Assembly (NCBI RefSeq): GCF_910592395.1 | Contig: NC_088324.1 | Location: forward strand, 4,304,953 to 4,368,952 | Length of the DNA: 64,000 bases | Origin: Lineus longissimus | Lineage: Eukaryota; Nemertea; Pilidiophora; Heteronemertea; Lineidae | Direction of reading: 5' to 3' | In this document: piece by piece, positions 57,131 to 63,925 of the stretch | Position numbering within the stretch: the first letter of the stretch is position 1 | Layout: each line of letters begins with the position of its first letter | Position numbers and translations under genes: made by a program | Notes under the pieces: model-generated | The model's input: the letters and a program-made list of their open reading frames with translations, nothing else | Database searches by the model: none | What the model was told of the DNA's origin: nothing

Positions 57131-58345
57131 GAGATGTCCTACGGTAAATACTTAGATCCTTATCGATCAACTAAAGAATCAAGAGGCTTAAAAGCCAAAA
57201 GAAATGTTGAGGTCATTACGCATAACCCTAATTCAGTCAATCCAGGGGAAAAACTTTATGTGAAAATTCCAAAGCTTGAAAAAGGACAAGTGGTTGTCCC
57301 TGAAAGCATGAAACTCACGTTTAAACTTTCCACCACATCAAAAGTAAGCAATGCGGCAAATGCTGCAGCTGCTACATTTGTGGCTAATGTAGGTCGAAAT
57401 ATTGTAGAAAGAATCACCACAAAATTGGGTGGTAAAATCATGAGTGAGGTGGATAAAGTCTTCATCTACAACACCTTCAAGGATTTTTGGCTCACTGAAA
57501 AACAGCGAAAAAATCGAGTACAACAAGGGGTTGTGAAAGATCAGAGAAAAGATGGCATTAAAACTGCCTTTGAGGATCGTTACTGCATTCCTATTGAGTC
57601 AGAAATATTTGATACTCATGCCCCCTTTTACCCCTCTGCGCTTTTGGAGTCCATTGAGTATGAGATCAAATTTAATGATGCAAAGTATGTTGTCGCAGGA
57701 ACAGCTACGAATAAAACCTATGCTGTGACGGATATTCAGCTTGAATATGAAACAGTCACCTCAGATGTCCTGGCTGAAACCATTGAATCTGTGTATAACT
57801 CTGAGATGAGATGGATGTTTGAAGACGTCCATCTTTTGAAGACCGTGTCAATTGGAAGGAATAAACGGGTGAATATCAATGTAGATGTCAATCGTGCCTC
57901 TACAAAAGGCATCCTATTATTTTTCCAAAAAAATTTTAGTGACTATGATGCTGAAAGTACAAGTTTTCAGAATCCTGACATCACTAATGTGACCATTACT
58001 TCAGAAGGAATATCTCACTGTATATTCAAGTCAGGGTTGAAAGCCTATAATCAGTTTGATGAAGTCAAACGACATTATATGACGGAAGATCTTAAGCAAA
58101 CGGAAGAATGCATGATGGATGTCGAAAAATTCTACGACAAACAAAAATATGCCCTGTGGATTGATCTGAGAAGTACAGAAGATAACACAGTGCATGGATC
58201 AGGAACAGCCATGAATAATATCAAACATGGTTTACAACTTGAACTCACCAGAAGTTCTGACACAGAATATGATATGCTTGTATATATTGTAGCAGATGGA
58301 CTAGTAGGACTTGAGAATATGAAAGTGAAGGGCATTGTACATTAA
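57128..58345 (+). CDS. Candidate major capsid protein (double jelly-roll)
   Basis: 405 residues and an intact frame. It is rich in predicted beta strands, with segments such as PGEKLYVKIPKL, VVVPESMKLTFKLST, VGRNIVERITTKLGGKIM, HAPFYPSALLESIEYEIKF, VTDIQLEYETVTSDVL and ASTKGILLFFQKN, and ends DMLVYIVADGLVGLENMKVKG. The length is like the shortest double-jelly-roll capsid proteins and below classical Polinton hexon-like proteins (~600). It lies directly upstream of the packaging ATPase, as capsid genes often do. I recall homologous unannotated proteins in invertebrate genomes. A structure prediction would settle it. Confidence 0.6.
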   Translation: MEMSYGKYLDPYRSTKESRGLKAKRNVEVITHNPNSVNPGEKLYVKIPKLEKGQVVVPESMKLTFKLSTTSKVSNAANAAAATFVANVGRNIVERITTKLGGKIMSEVDKVFIYNTFKDFWLTEKQRKNRVQQGVVKDQRKDGIKTAFEDRYCIPIESEIFDTHAPFYPSALLESIEYEIKFNDAKYVVAGTATNKTYAVTDIQLEYETVTSDVLAETIESVYNSEMRWMFEDVHLLKTVSIGRNKRVNINVDVNRASTKGILLFFQKNFSDYDAESTSFQNPDITNVTITSEGISHCIFKSGLKAYNQFDEVKRHYMTEDLKQTEECMMDVEKFYDKQKYALWIDLRSTEDNTVHGSGTAMNNIKHGLQLELTRSSDTEYDMLVYIVADGLVGLENMKVKGIVH

Positions 58346-58519
58346 CCGCACTTACTTGTTCAACGCACTTACCAGCGCAGCGAGTGTTGACATAAAAATA
58401 TTTTGCTTGTGCTGACTTTCTTTCCTCGTTCCCCAAATTTGAGGAATGAGTTTGTGCTTCTTCAAAGGTAATTTCTTTGAAGTCAGTTCCTTCTTCAAAA
58501 TGTTCAATGCTAGCGCTTG

Positions 58520-58534
58520 TTGTTAAAATAAATG
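58520..58534 (+). promoter_or_regulatory. Start-site motif, ATPase
   Basis: GTTAAAATAAATG, without a long T-tract. Confidence 0.65.
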
Positions 58535-59146
58535 GGAGAATTTTATTGTGATGTACCTTTCAACATGCTAGTTGTAGGAATGACTGATTGTGGCAAGTCA
58601 TATTTTATACTTGATTTACTAGAACATGAATTTCAAAAAAAATTTGATGACATCGTGATTTTTTGTCCAATGATTGACATGAATAAAACTTATCAAGATA
58701 GAACATGGATTAAACAAGATAAAAATATTCACATTTACCCATCTAAGTTAGTGTTAAGTGATTTAAATGCATGCTTAGAAGGTGCTGTTAATGTTTTAAA
58801 AAGTCAAGATTATCAATCATTATTTATCATTGATGATTGTGCTAATTTGTGGGAAGCAAAGAATAAATGCACTAAATTGACTGAACTAGCTTTCTCAGGA
58901 CGACACTTTGGAATTTCTGTCTGGCTTTTTACTCAAAAATATAATGCAGTCGTAAAAGACTTTCGTGAAAATTGTAAACATATGGTCATCCATACTTTAA
59001 ATGACCAATGTTCTCTGGATCAAGTGTTTAAAGAAAACCGCTGTATTCCTAATAGCGAAAAGGATACAGTCCTTGCGCAGATTGATGCAGGTAAGCGTCT
59101 TTTACTGCGCAGAAAGATTCCTTTTGAGTACTCGCTGCACTCGTAA
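58532..59146 (+). CDS. A32-like DNA packaging ATPase
   Basis: 204 residues. Walker A is GMTDCGKS (~16-23) and Walker B LFIIDDC (~96-102), followed by SGRHFGISVWLFTQKY, the sensor-like region, and an arginine-rich end (GKRLLLRRKIPFEY). Length and motif order fit the FtsK/HerA-related A32-type packaging ATPases of Polintons and related DNA viruses, which pump DNA into the capsid. The frame is intact; the last codons fall in a ctcgctgcactcg word. Confidence 0.9.
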   Translation: MGEFYCDVPFNMLVVGMTDCGKSYFILDLLEHEFQKKFDDIVIFCPMIDMNKTYQDRTWIKQDKNIHIYPSKLVLSDLNACLEGAVNVLKSQDYQSLFIIDDCANLWEAKNKCTKLTELAFSGRHFGISVWLFTQKYNAVVKDFRENCKHMVIHTLNDQCSLDQVFKENRCIPNSEKDTVLAQIDAGKRLLLRRKIPFEYSLHS

Positions 59147-59175
59147 GTATAGCGCAGCGAGAGTAAAATTTTATC

Positions 59176-59186
59176 ATAAATAAATG
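59176..59186 (+). promoter_or_regulatory. Start-site motif, ORF at 59184
   Basis: ATCATAAATAAATG. Confidence 0.65.
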
Positions 59187-59630
59187 AACACCTTTGTTGA
59201 AGATGTTGAATCTGTTGACGCCCACGAGCGAAGCGAGTATGAAATGCGAAGTGAATTACTCTCACACTATCAATCAGGATTACTGAGTAAATTAGGAATA
59301 AAAGCGAGTGAAGTAACAATTAAAAAAGCATCTAAAAAAAATATTGAAAAACTACATGGTGAATTTCAAGTCAAATATAATACACAGATTGCTGACGATT
59401 TAGTATCTAATTTGCTATTTGGATATACACAAGCTGTGAAAGTGATGTTCCCAAATTTAGATCAAAAAAAATTACATGCCAAATTAAATGACAATGTTAT
59501 TATCAACAATGAAATAAAAAAACAACTGGGTCAATATATGAACCATACGCTTTTAGCTGCAGGTACAATTGTAGCAAATACCGCAGAAACTGCAATGGAA
59601 GCACCAGCGAGTGTTGAAGATGATCAATAA
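59184..59630 (+). CDS. Unknown Polinton protein, 148 aa
   Basis: An intact helical protein with an early charged region encoded partly by a gagcgaagcgag word (HERSEYEM), a lysine-rich middle (VTIKKASKKNIEKLHGEF), and an alanine-rich end (NHTLLAAGTIVANTAETAMEAPAS). It follows the ATPase by 37 bp. No family recognised. The C-terminal hydrophobic stretch could be membrane- or capsid-associated. Confidence 0.65.
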   Translation: MNTFVEDVESVDAHERSEYEMRSELLSHYQSGLLSKLGIKASEVTIKKASKKNIEKLHGEFQVKYNTQIADDLVSNLLFGYTQAVKVMFPNLDQKKLHAKLNDNVIINNEIKKQLGQYMNHTLLAAGTIVANTAETAMEAPASVEDDQ

Positions 59631-59659
59631 TTTTATAAGGTCTAGCACACTCTATAAAA

Positions 59660-60290
59660 TTAAGGCCAGTTTAACTGTTTAAATTCAGCATACACCTTTT
59701 TTAATGATGGAGTTAATTTTTTTGGTTGTTCAATCAAGAAGTAGTGTTCAAGTAATTTTTGCAGTATAAATTTATTAGTGAAGAAGTTCTTCCTGTTTAT
59801 TTCTTCTTTCTTCTCATCAAACAATGCTTCGAGCGTCTTAAAATCTTTTTCAATCATATTATAGTCAATTGTTTTGAACAATAGCTCGTCTTTATATTGG
59901 GCTCTAAATTTTGAAAATTTAGATGGCACAATCACGTGTGTTCTTTCCATTCCATAAGTTTAACCCATGAATAGGACTTTTTTGAATTTTATTTGACCAT
60001 AAATCCACTGTATGATTGAGCGGATCATAAGCATTGTCTACCGTTCCACAATCATAGCAAACTACTTCATGATCTAGTATAGCATGATCAGTTGAATAAC
60101 AATCTTGGCAAATCCAATGTTTGCAATACAAGGACACATATTTATTTGCTATTTCGAGCTGCTCTTTAAGATGTGTAGCGCGTGAAATTTCATATTGATA
60201 CAATAAAAGTTCTATTGGATTTTCTGCCAGTGCTTCAACAACATTATCATAAATTTCATCAAATGTGTCAAAATTAATACCTGGTCTCAT
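59660..60290 (-). pseudogene. Split zinc-ribbon gene, possible VLTF3-like late transcription factor
   Basis: Two minus-strand frames, 59919-60290 (start MRPGINFDTFDE at GAATAAAATG; an alternative ATG is at 60299) and 59660-59950, overlap and are in sequence order. The second has no start motif, so I infer one gene of ~210 codons split by a frameshift near 59930. The first carries a zinc ribbon CQDC-x16-CYDCG. The second is helical (EKDFKTLEALFDEKKEEINRK, FILQKLLEHY). A zinc ribbon followed by a helical domain, of this total length, is the layout of poxvirus-type VLTF3 proteins that some Polinton relatives also carry. The alternative is an unrelated zinc-ribbon protein. Confidence 0.4.
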
Positions 60291-60344
60291 TTTATTCATA
60301 GTAGAAGAATAATTAAATATAAGTGAGCATGATATTGAAGTGAA

Positions 60345-60535
60345 AGTCACTTTAATAGTCACTTTAATAGTCGCTAATAGTCACTTTAATAGTCGCTAAT
60401 AGTCACTTTAATAGTCGCTAATAGTCACTTTAATAGTCATTTTAATAGTCGCTAATAGTCACTTTAATAGTCATTTTAATAGTTGCTAATAGTCACTTTA
60501 ATAGTCACTTTAATAGTCGCTAATAGTCGCTAATA
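60345..60535. repeat. TAATAGTC-based tandem repeats in a divergent intergenic region
   Basis: Units of 8-13 bp, cactttaatagt and cgctaatagt, alternate about 16 times between the minus-strand zinc-ribbon gene and the plus-strand gene at 60553. It could be a regulatory or replication region, or simple repeat growth. Confidence 0.92.
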
Positions 60536-60536
60536 T

Positions 60537-60555
60537 TTTTTCATATAAATAAATG
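60537..60555 (+). promoter_or_regulatory. Start-site motif, ORF at 60553
   Basis: ATTTTTTCATATAAATAAATG. Confidence 0.75.
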
Positions 60556-60846
60556 ACAGATGAACAAGGAGACACTAAAGAGATTACAACAACAGAAAAG
60601 TCAAAGAACCCTAAAAGAGTTGAATGGGGTAAGAAATTAGGCCAGTTGAATAAAGGAAAGAAGAAGCCTGTTCAACAAGACGTCACTACGAACTACTATC
60701 CTTTAATTGTGGTAGGTGGTATTGGTTTAGCTGCATTTGTGTGGTATTACAGCGCAGCGGCGAGCGCAGCGAGTAGTAGAAACTCATCAGGCTGCAATGA
60801 GCCTATTGTAGACTCTCACTCCGCTAAGACAAAGCTTGAAATTTAA
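60553..60846 (+). CDS. Small single-pass membrane protein
   Basis: 97 residues: a hydrophilic basic N-terminus (KSKNPKRVEWGKKLGQLNKGKKK), one transmembrane segment at ~50-66 (YPLIVVGGIGLAAFVWYY), then an Ala/Ser stretch encoded by a gcgcagcg-rich word. The basic-then-transmembrane layout is common among Polinton small proteins. A virion membrane or capsid-vertex role is possible. Confidence 0.7.
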   Translation: MTDEQGDTKEITTTEKSKNPKRVEWGKKLGQLNKGKKKPVQQDVTTNYYPLIVVGGIGLAAFVWYYSAAASAASSRNSSGCNEPIVDSHSAKTKLEI

Positions 60847-60849
60847 ATA

Positions 60850-60869
60850 TTTTTTTATATAAATAAATG
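60850..60869 (+). promoter_or_regulatory. Start-site motif, ORF at 60867
   Basis: TTTTTTTATATAAATAAATG, one of the most complete copies. Confidence 0.78.
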
Positions 60870-61037
60870 GGCACAGTGATCGATACGAAAAATATTGGAA
60901 ATACAATTTACCACTCTGCAGTTTTAGCAGCACTTGTTGTTGGTTATGGAATGGCTGCTGGTGCAGTGACACTTGCTATTATTACAAAAGGGTATCTTAA
61001 GAAAAATATGAATCTACCAAAGGATATTACTAATTAA
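60867..61037 (+). CDS. 56-residue membrane protein
   Basis: A short frame beginning MGTVIDTKNIGN at a full start motif, which supports it as a real gene despite its size. The hydrophobic core LAALVVGYGMAAGAVTLAII spans ~20-39 and could cross a membrane; the tail is basic (TKGYLKKN). Unknown function. Confidence 0.6.
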   Translation: MGTVIDTKNIGNTIYHSAVLAALVVGYGMAAGAVTLAIITKGYLKKNMNLPKDITN

Positions 61038-61044
61038 AAAAATT

Positions 61045-61057
61045 TTTAAAATAAATG
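61045..61057 (+). promoter_or_regulatory. Start-site motif, ORF at 61055
   Basis: TTTTTAAAATAAATG. Confidence 0.65.
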
Positions 61058-61447
61058 GCTGCTATTGGAATGATGCTTGCAGGAGCAGTCGCAAATGCTA
61101 CTGCTTTTATTGGAGGGAATGCTATATTCCATGCACTAGATGCACAGAATGCTGCAGAAGAGCGTAAAAGACATGACTTAGCGATTGAAAAATTAAATAA
61201 ACAGTCAGCAGAATGGAGTCAGAATAGAATTAAACATTTAGATTATCTTGCAGAACAACGGCAGAAAGAACATCAAGCAAGATCAGACATGTTAGACATG
61301 AAAGACTCCATTCGACAGTATGATAAGCTTAATCCTAAGCCTAATTTGACTCATTATTATAAACCTAGTCAGACTCAGAAAAATTATGAACAAGCCTATA
61401 TTGCTGCAAGCGTTATTGGATCTGCTGCTTTATCAAAATTTATATAA
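61055..61447 (+). CDS. Unknown Polinton protein, 130 aa, amphipathic
   Basis: N-terminal hydrophobic Ala/Gly segment (MMLAGAVANATAFIGGNAIF), a long charged helix (EERKRHDLAIEKLNKQSAEWSQNR...LAEQRQKEHQARSDM), then LTHYYKPS and a hydrophobic end. I recall the same layout in unannotated proteins of invertebrate Polintons. Its stop codon TAA lies inside the next gene's start motif. Confidence 0.65.
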   Translation: MAAIGMMLAGAVANATAFIGGNAIFHALDAQNAAEERKRHDLAIEKLNKQSAEWSQNRIKHLDYLAEQRQKEHQARSDMLDMKDSIRQYDKLNPKPNLTHYYKPSQTQKNYEQAYIAASVIGSAALSKFI

Positions 61448-61455
61448 AATAAATG
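61443..61455 (+). promoter_or_regulatory. Start-site motif, ORF at 61453
   Basis: TATATAAAATAAATG, overlapping the stop of the preceding gene. Confidence 0.68.
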
Positions 61456-62337
61456 GCTGATTATCAAGGATTTGATAATCCTGTATATGATGATGCACCA
61501 CCTGACATGGATATGAATGAAACACTTGATCAACAAAATGATGCTGATGCAAGTCTGCAAGAAGATTTAAGTGGAGGTGATCATTTTATTAATAATCTTG
61601 AATGGGATGATCATGTGCTTGATAGAGAGAATATGGAAGCACATGATCAAGGTATGGAAATGTCTACTTTTCAATCACAGAAACAAGCTGAAGTGAAAGG
61701 TAGAAGACAAGAAACAAATGTAGACATATACAAGGCTGCAGATCTTATTATTGACCAGATGCAAGAAAAATATGGTGTGGATATAGCTGGTGATCGAGCT
61801 GCTCTAAGAGAAAAAATGCTATATGTTAGAAAGCAATGGGTTTATGTAGGTCCAAAAGGAGGAACATATAAAATTACAAATGTTGATGGAACACTCAAAG
61901 AATTAAATACAATTACAGATAGAAGTAAAGAATTTGGTGAATTCTTTACTCCATCTAAGGTAGTTCGAATTGAGTCTGAGGATATTGGGAAAATTTCACA
62001 TGATATTTTAGATGAACCAGAACAAGTAGAATTTTCACAAGATACAGACCCTCTAATTAATAATCAAAAGAACAATGTAAAAGCTATCAAATATAGATTA
62101 AATAGGGCAAAGAATGAATATGCTGCTGCAAAAGAACACAATGATGAACAAGGAATGAAAGAGGCTGCAAAAGAGATTGATATTGAACTTAAAAACATTC
62201 GGCTTACAGCAGATAAATTAGCATATTTATATGCAGAAATAATTAATGACCCATCAAGATCTTTGGGTGAAAGAATTAGAAATTTATTCAAATTAAAAGA
62301 GATTAAAATTGGGTCAATTGTAACAGCTGTTTTATGA
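61453..62337 (+). CDS. Polinton protein, 294 aa, N-terminal part of a probable longer gene
   Basis: An acidic, disordered N-terminus (YDDAPPDMDMNETLDQQNDAD), a central region with YVRKQWVYVGPKGGTYKI, and a C-terminal coiled-coil (NEYAAAKEHNDEQGMKEAAKEIDIELKNI) leading into SRSLGERIRNLFKLKEIKIGS. It ends TTATGA, where TGA overlaps the ATG of the next frame (ATGA). From memory, related proteins continue from this point into a hydrophobic C-terminus like the one in the next frame, so the two may be one gene with a frameshift or a coupled pair. Confidence 0.65.
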   Translation: MADYQGFDNPVYDDAPPDMDMNETLDQQNDADASLQEDLSGGDHFINNLEWDDHVLDRENMEAHDQGMEMSTFQSQKQAEVKGRRQETNVDIYKAADLIIDQMQEKYGVDIAGDRAALREKMLYVRKQWVYVGPKGGTYKITNVDGTLKELNTITDRSKEFGEFFTPSKVVRIESEDIGKISHDILDEPEQVEFSQDTDPLINNQKNNVKAIKYRLNRAKNEYAAAKEHNDEQGMKEAAKEIDIELKNIRLTADKLAYLYAEIINDPSRSLGERIRNLFKLKEIKIGSIVTAVL

Positions 62338-62753
62338 TCATTTCTTCTATTGGAGGTCTCATTGGTGGATTACTTAAGTCTAAAACAGTACCAAAGCCTG
62401 ACAAGCCTGGTAAACCTGACAAGCCTAGTAAACCTGACAAGCCTAGTAAACCTGACAAGCCTGACAAGCCTAGTAAACCTGGAATTCCTAATAAAATTAA
62501 AGATGGACTCATCAAGTTTAAAAATTGGCTGCTTTCTTTAGGTAAAAAAGCTCTAGCAGCATTACCTGGAATTTTAGGCACCATTGTTTCAACACTTTTC
62601 AAAGCTGCAAGTTCTGTAGTGGGATTTTTAGCGGAGCATTTGATTATCGCAGTGGCTGTCACTATTCTTGTCATTGTTCAGGTATTGACAAACAATATAG
62701 GAACCATTAAACATAGAGCAAATAAAATTTCTCGTAAAATAAATGAACATTAG
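62334..62753 (+). CDS. Hydrophobic continuation of the 61453 gene, 139 aa
   Basis: It overlaps the previous frame by 4 bp and has no start motif of its own. Starts MIISSIGGLIGGLL, then an 18-bp coding repeat gives PDKPSK units (~20-49), then KNWLLSLGKKALAALPGI and two hydrophobic stretches, the second being HLIIAVAVTILVIVQVL. Its last 11 bases overlap the start motif and ATG of the next gene. Probably membrane- or virion-associated; function unknown. Confidence 0.55.
   Translation: MIISSIGGLIGGLLKSKTVPKPDKPGKPDKPSKPDKPSKPDKPDKPSKPGIPNKIKDGLIKFKNWLLSLGKKALAALPGILGTIVSTLFKAASSVVGFLAEHLIIAVAVTILVIVQVLTNNIGTIKHRANKISRKINEH
62732..62745 (+). promoter_or_regulatory. Start-site motif, penton-like gene
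   Basis: CGTAAAATAAATG, lying entirely within the 3' end of the preceding frame. Confidence 0.65.
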
Positions 62754-63431
62754 GTTCCACAACACATTTAGATGTGAACTCCCTGTGAGCATACAACCAT
62801 TTAACACAGTAAAAGTTGTAAAGGCTATTATTCCTATGACTTACTATAATATTTCAAGGGAATTAAAAAATGACCATATTCGAATTGCGATTGCTGATAG
62901 AGGAGTCTATACGAATCCTGAGTTAATCACTATTCCCAATGGATTTTATACTCCACATACCTACAATAAAGCAGTACAAGAAGCACTGAGTAAAAAAGGA
63001 CATTCTGATAAATTTGAGTTAACTTATTTACCCAATGAAGGTAAAATTAAAATTAAAGTCAAGCCTCCATTTGCATTATTACTGCATAAAGAACTAAGTG
63101 AATTATTAGGAATAACTTTTGTAAATGATGCCTTTCTACGCTCTGAAATTACGGGTGATAAACCTTGTCAATTTTTATCTCATCATGAATACAGAATTTC
63201 TTGTAATATTGTTGATACGAGTAAAAATTTAGTGAATGGAAAGCGTAGTGATCTTATTACTACATTTGTTCCCAAAGGTAAATATTACGGAGATATCCAT
63301 GAATATACCTCCCTGCAAAAGTAAAGATCAATCAGCATGACTATACTTATATTGAAGTTCAAATCAAAGATCAGAATGATGAGCCTATTGAATTTTTAAC
63401 AGCTGTTACAATTGATTTGTTGTTAGAATAA
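62743..63431 (+). pseudogene. Candidate minor capsid (penton-like) protein, one frameshift
   Basis: The first frame (62743-63324) is beta-rich: FRCELPVSIQPFNTVKVVKAIIPMTYYNI, TIPNGFYTPHTYNKAVQEAL, FALLLHKELSELLGI. A shift near 63305 moves the end to another frame that closes at TAA 63429-63431 with EVQIKDQNDEPIEF and a final hydrophobic strand. The whole is ~229 codons, the size of single-jelly-roll penton proteins, and its position near capsid genes supports that. I recall similar unannotated invertebrate proteins with this layout. Fold prediction is needed. Confidence 0.55.
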
Positions 63432-63434
63432 ATG
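63422..63434 (+). promoter_or_regulatory. Start-site motif, fibre-like gene
   Basis: TTAGAATAAATG; the preceding stop TAA is part of the motif. Confidence 0.65.
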
Positions 63435-63918
63435 ACAAACATGTGTACTGGACTTAGACAAACTAACCAAGACATCATTGAAGATTTACAAGACCTTCAG
63501 ATTCAGTGTAATTCAAACATTGATAATATTAATTTAGAATTTGACTCAATAAACACTCAAATTCAAAATTTCATAAGCAAACCTGTTATCACAATATATG
63601 CAGATGAAAGAGGGGTTCTGCATGGTGATATTGCAGATTTTAGCTTTGGTGATGGCAGTCAAACTAGTACAACAGGTTATACCATGATGACTACTGGTAA
63701 AATTATTCGCATGGGAATTACTACATGCAAGAAGAGCCTATAAAATTCATATCATTGTAAATGGGGTTAAACAAACATTTATTGAAGGAGACGCTAGAAC
63801 AATGACAAAGCAAGTAGATGTTCCTTTAAATCAAAATGATGTGGTTAGTTTTCTCAATGAAATTAGAGCATCTGCACGGTCAACGATTATCTGCCTATTG
63901 ATTGAATTAGATATATAA
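63432..63918 (+). pseudogene. Fibre-like protein, one frameshift
   Basis: The first frame (to 63743) has a coiled-coil N-terminus (NQDIIEDLQDLQIQCNSNIDNINLEFDSI, ~12-40), then YADERGVLHGDIADFSFGDGS and GKIIRMGI. A shift near 63725 moves the remainder to a frame ending IICLLIELDI at TAA 63916-63918. A coiled-coil shaft followed by a beta-rich head is the layout of viral fibre or attachment proteins; this role is inference. Confidence 0.45.
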
Positions 63919-63925
63919 ATAAATG
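63911..63925 (+). promoter_or_regulatory. Start-site motif, last ORF
   Basis: ATATATAAATAAATG; contains the stop codon of the preceding gene. Confidence 0.72.

Noticed and set aside
60345-60535. CRISPR-like repeats
   Set aside because: The spacer-like segments are themselves repeats of the same 8-13-bp words.
62400-62480. Collagen-like protein in the PDKPSK repeat
   Set aside because: The repeat lacks Gly at every third residue; it is a short proline/lysine linker from an 18-bp coding repeat.
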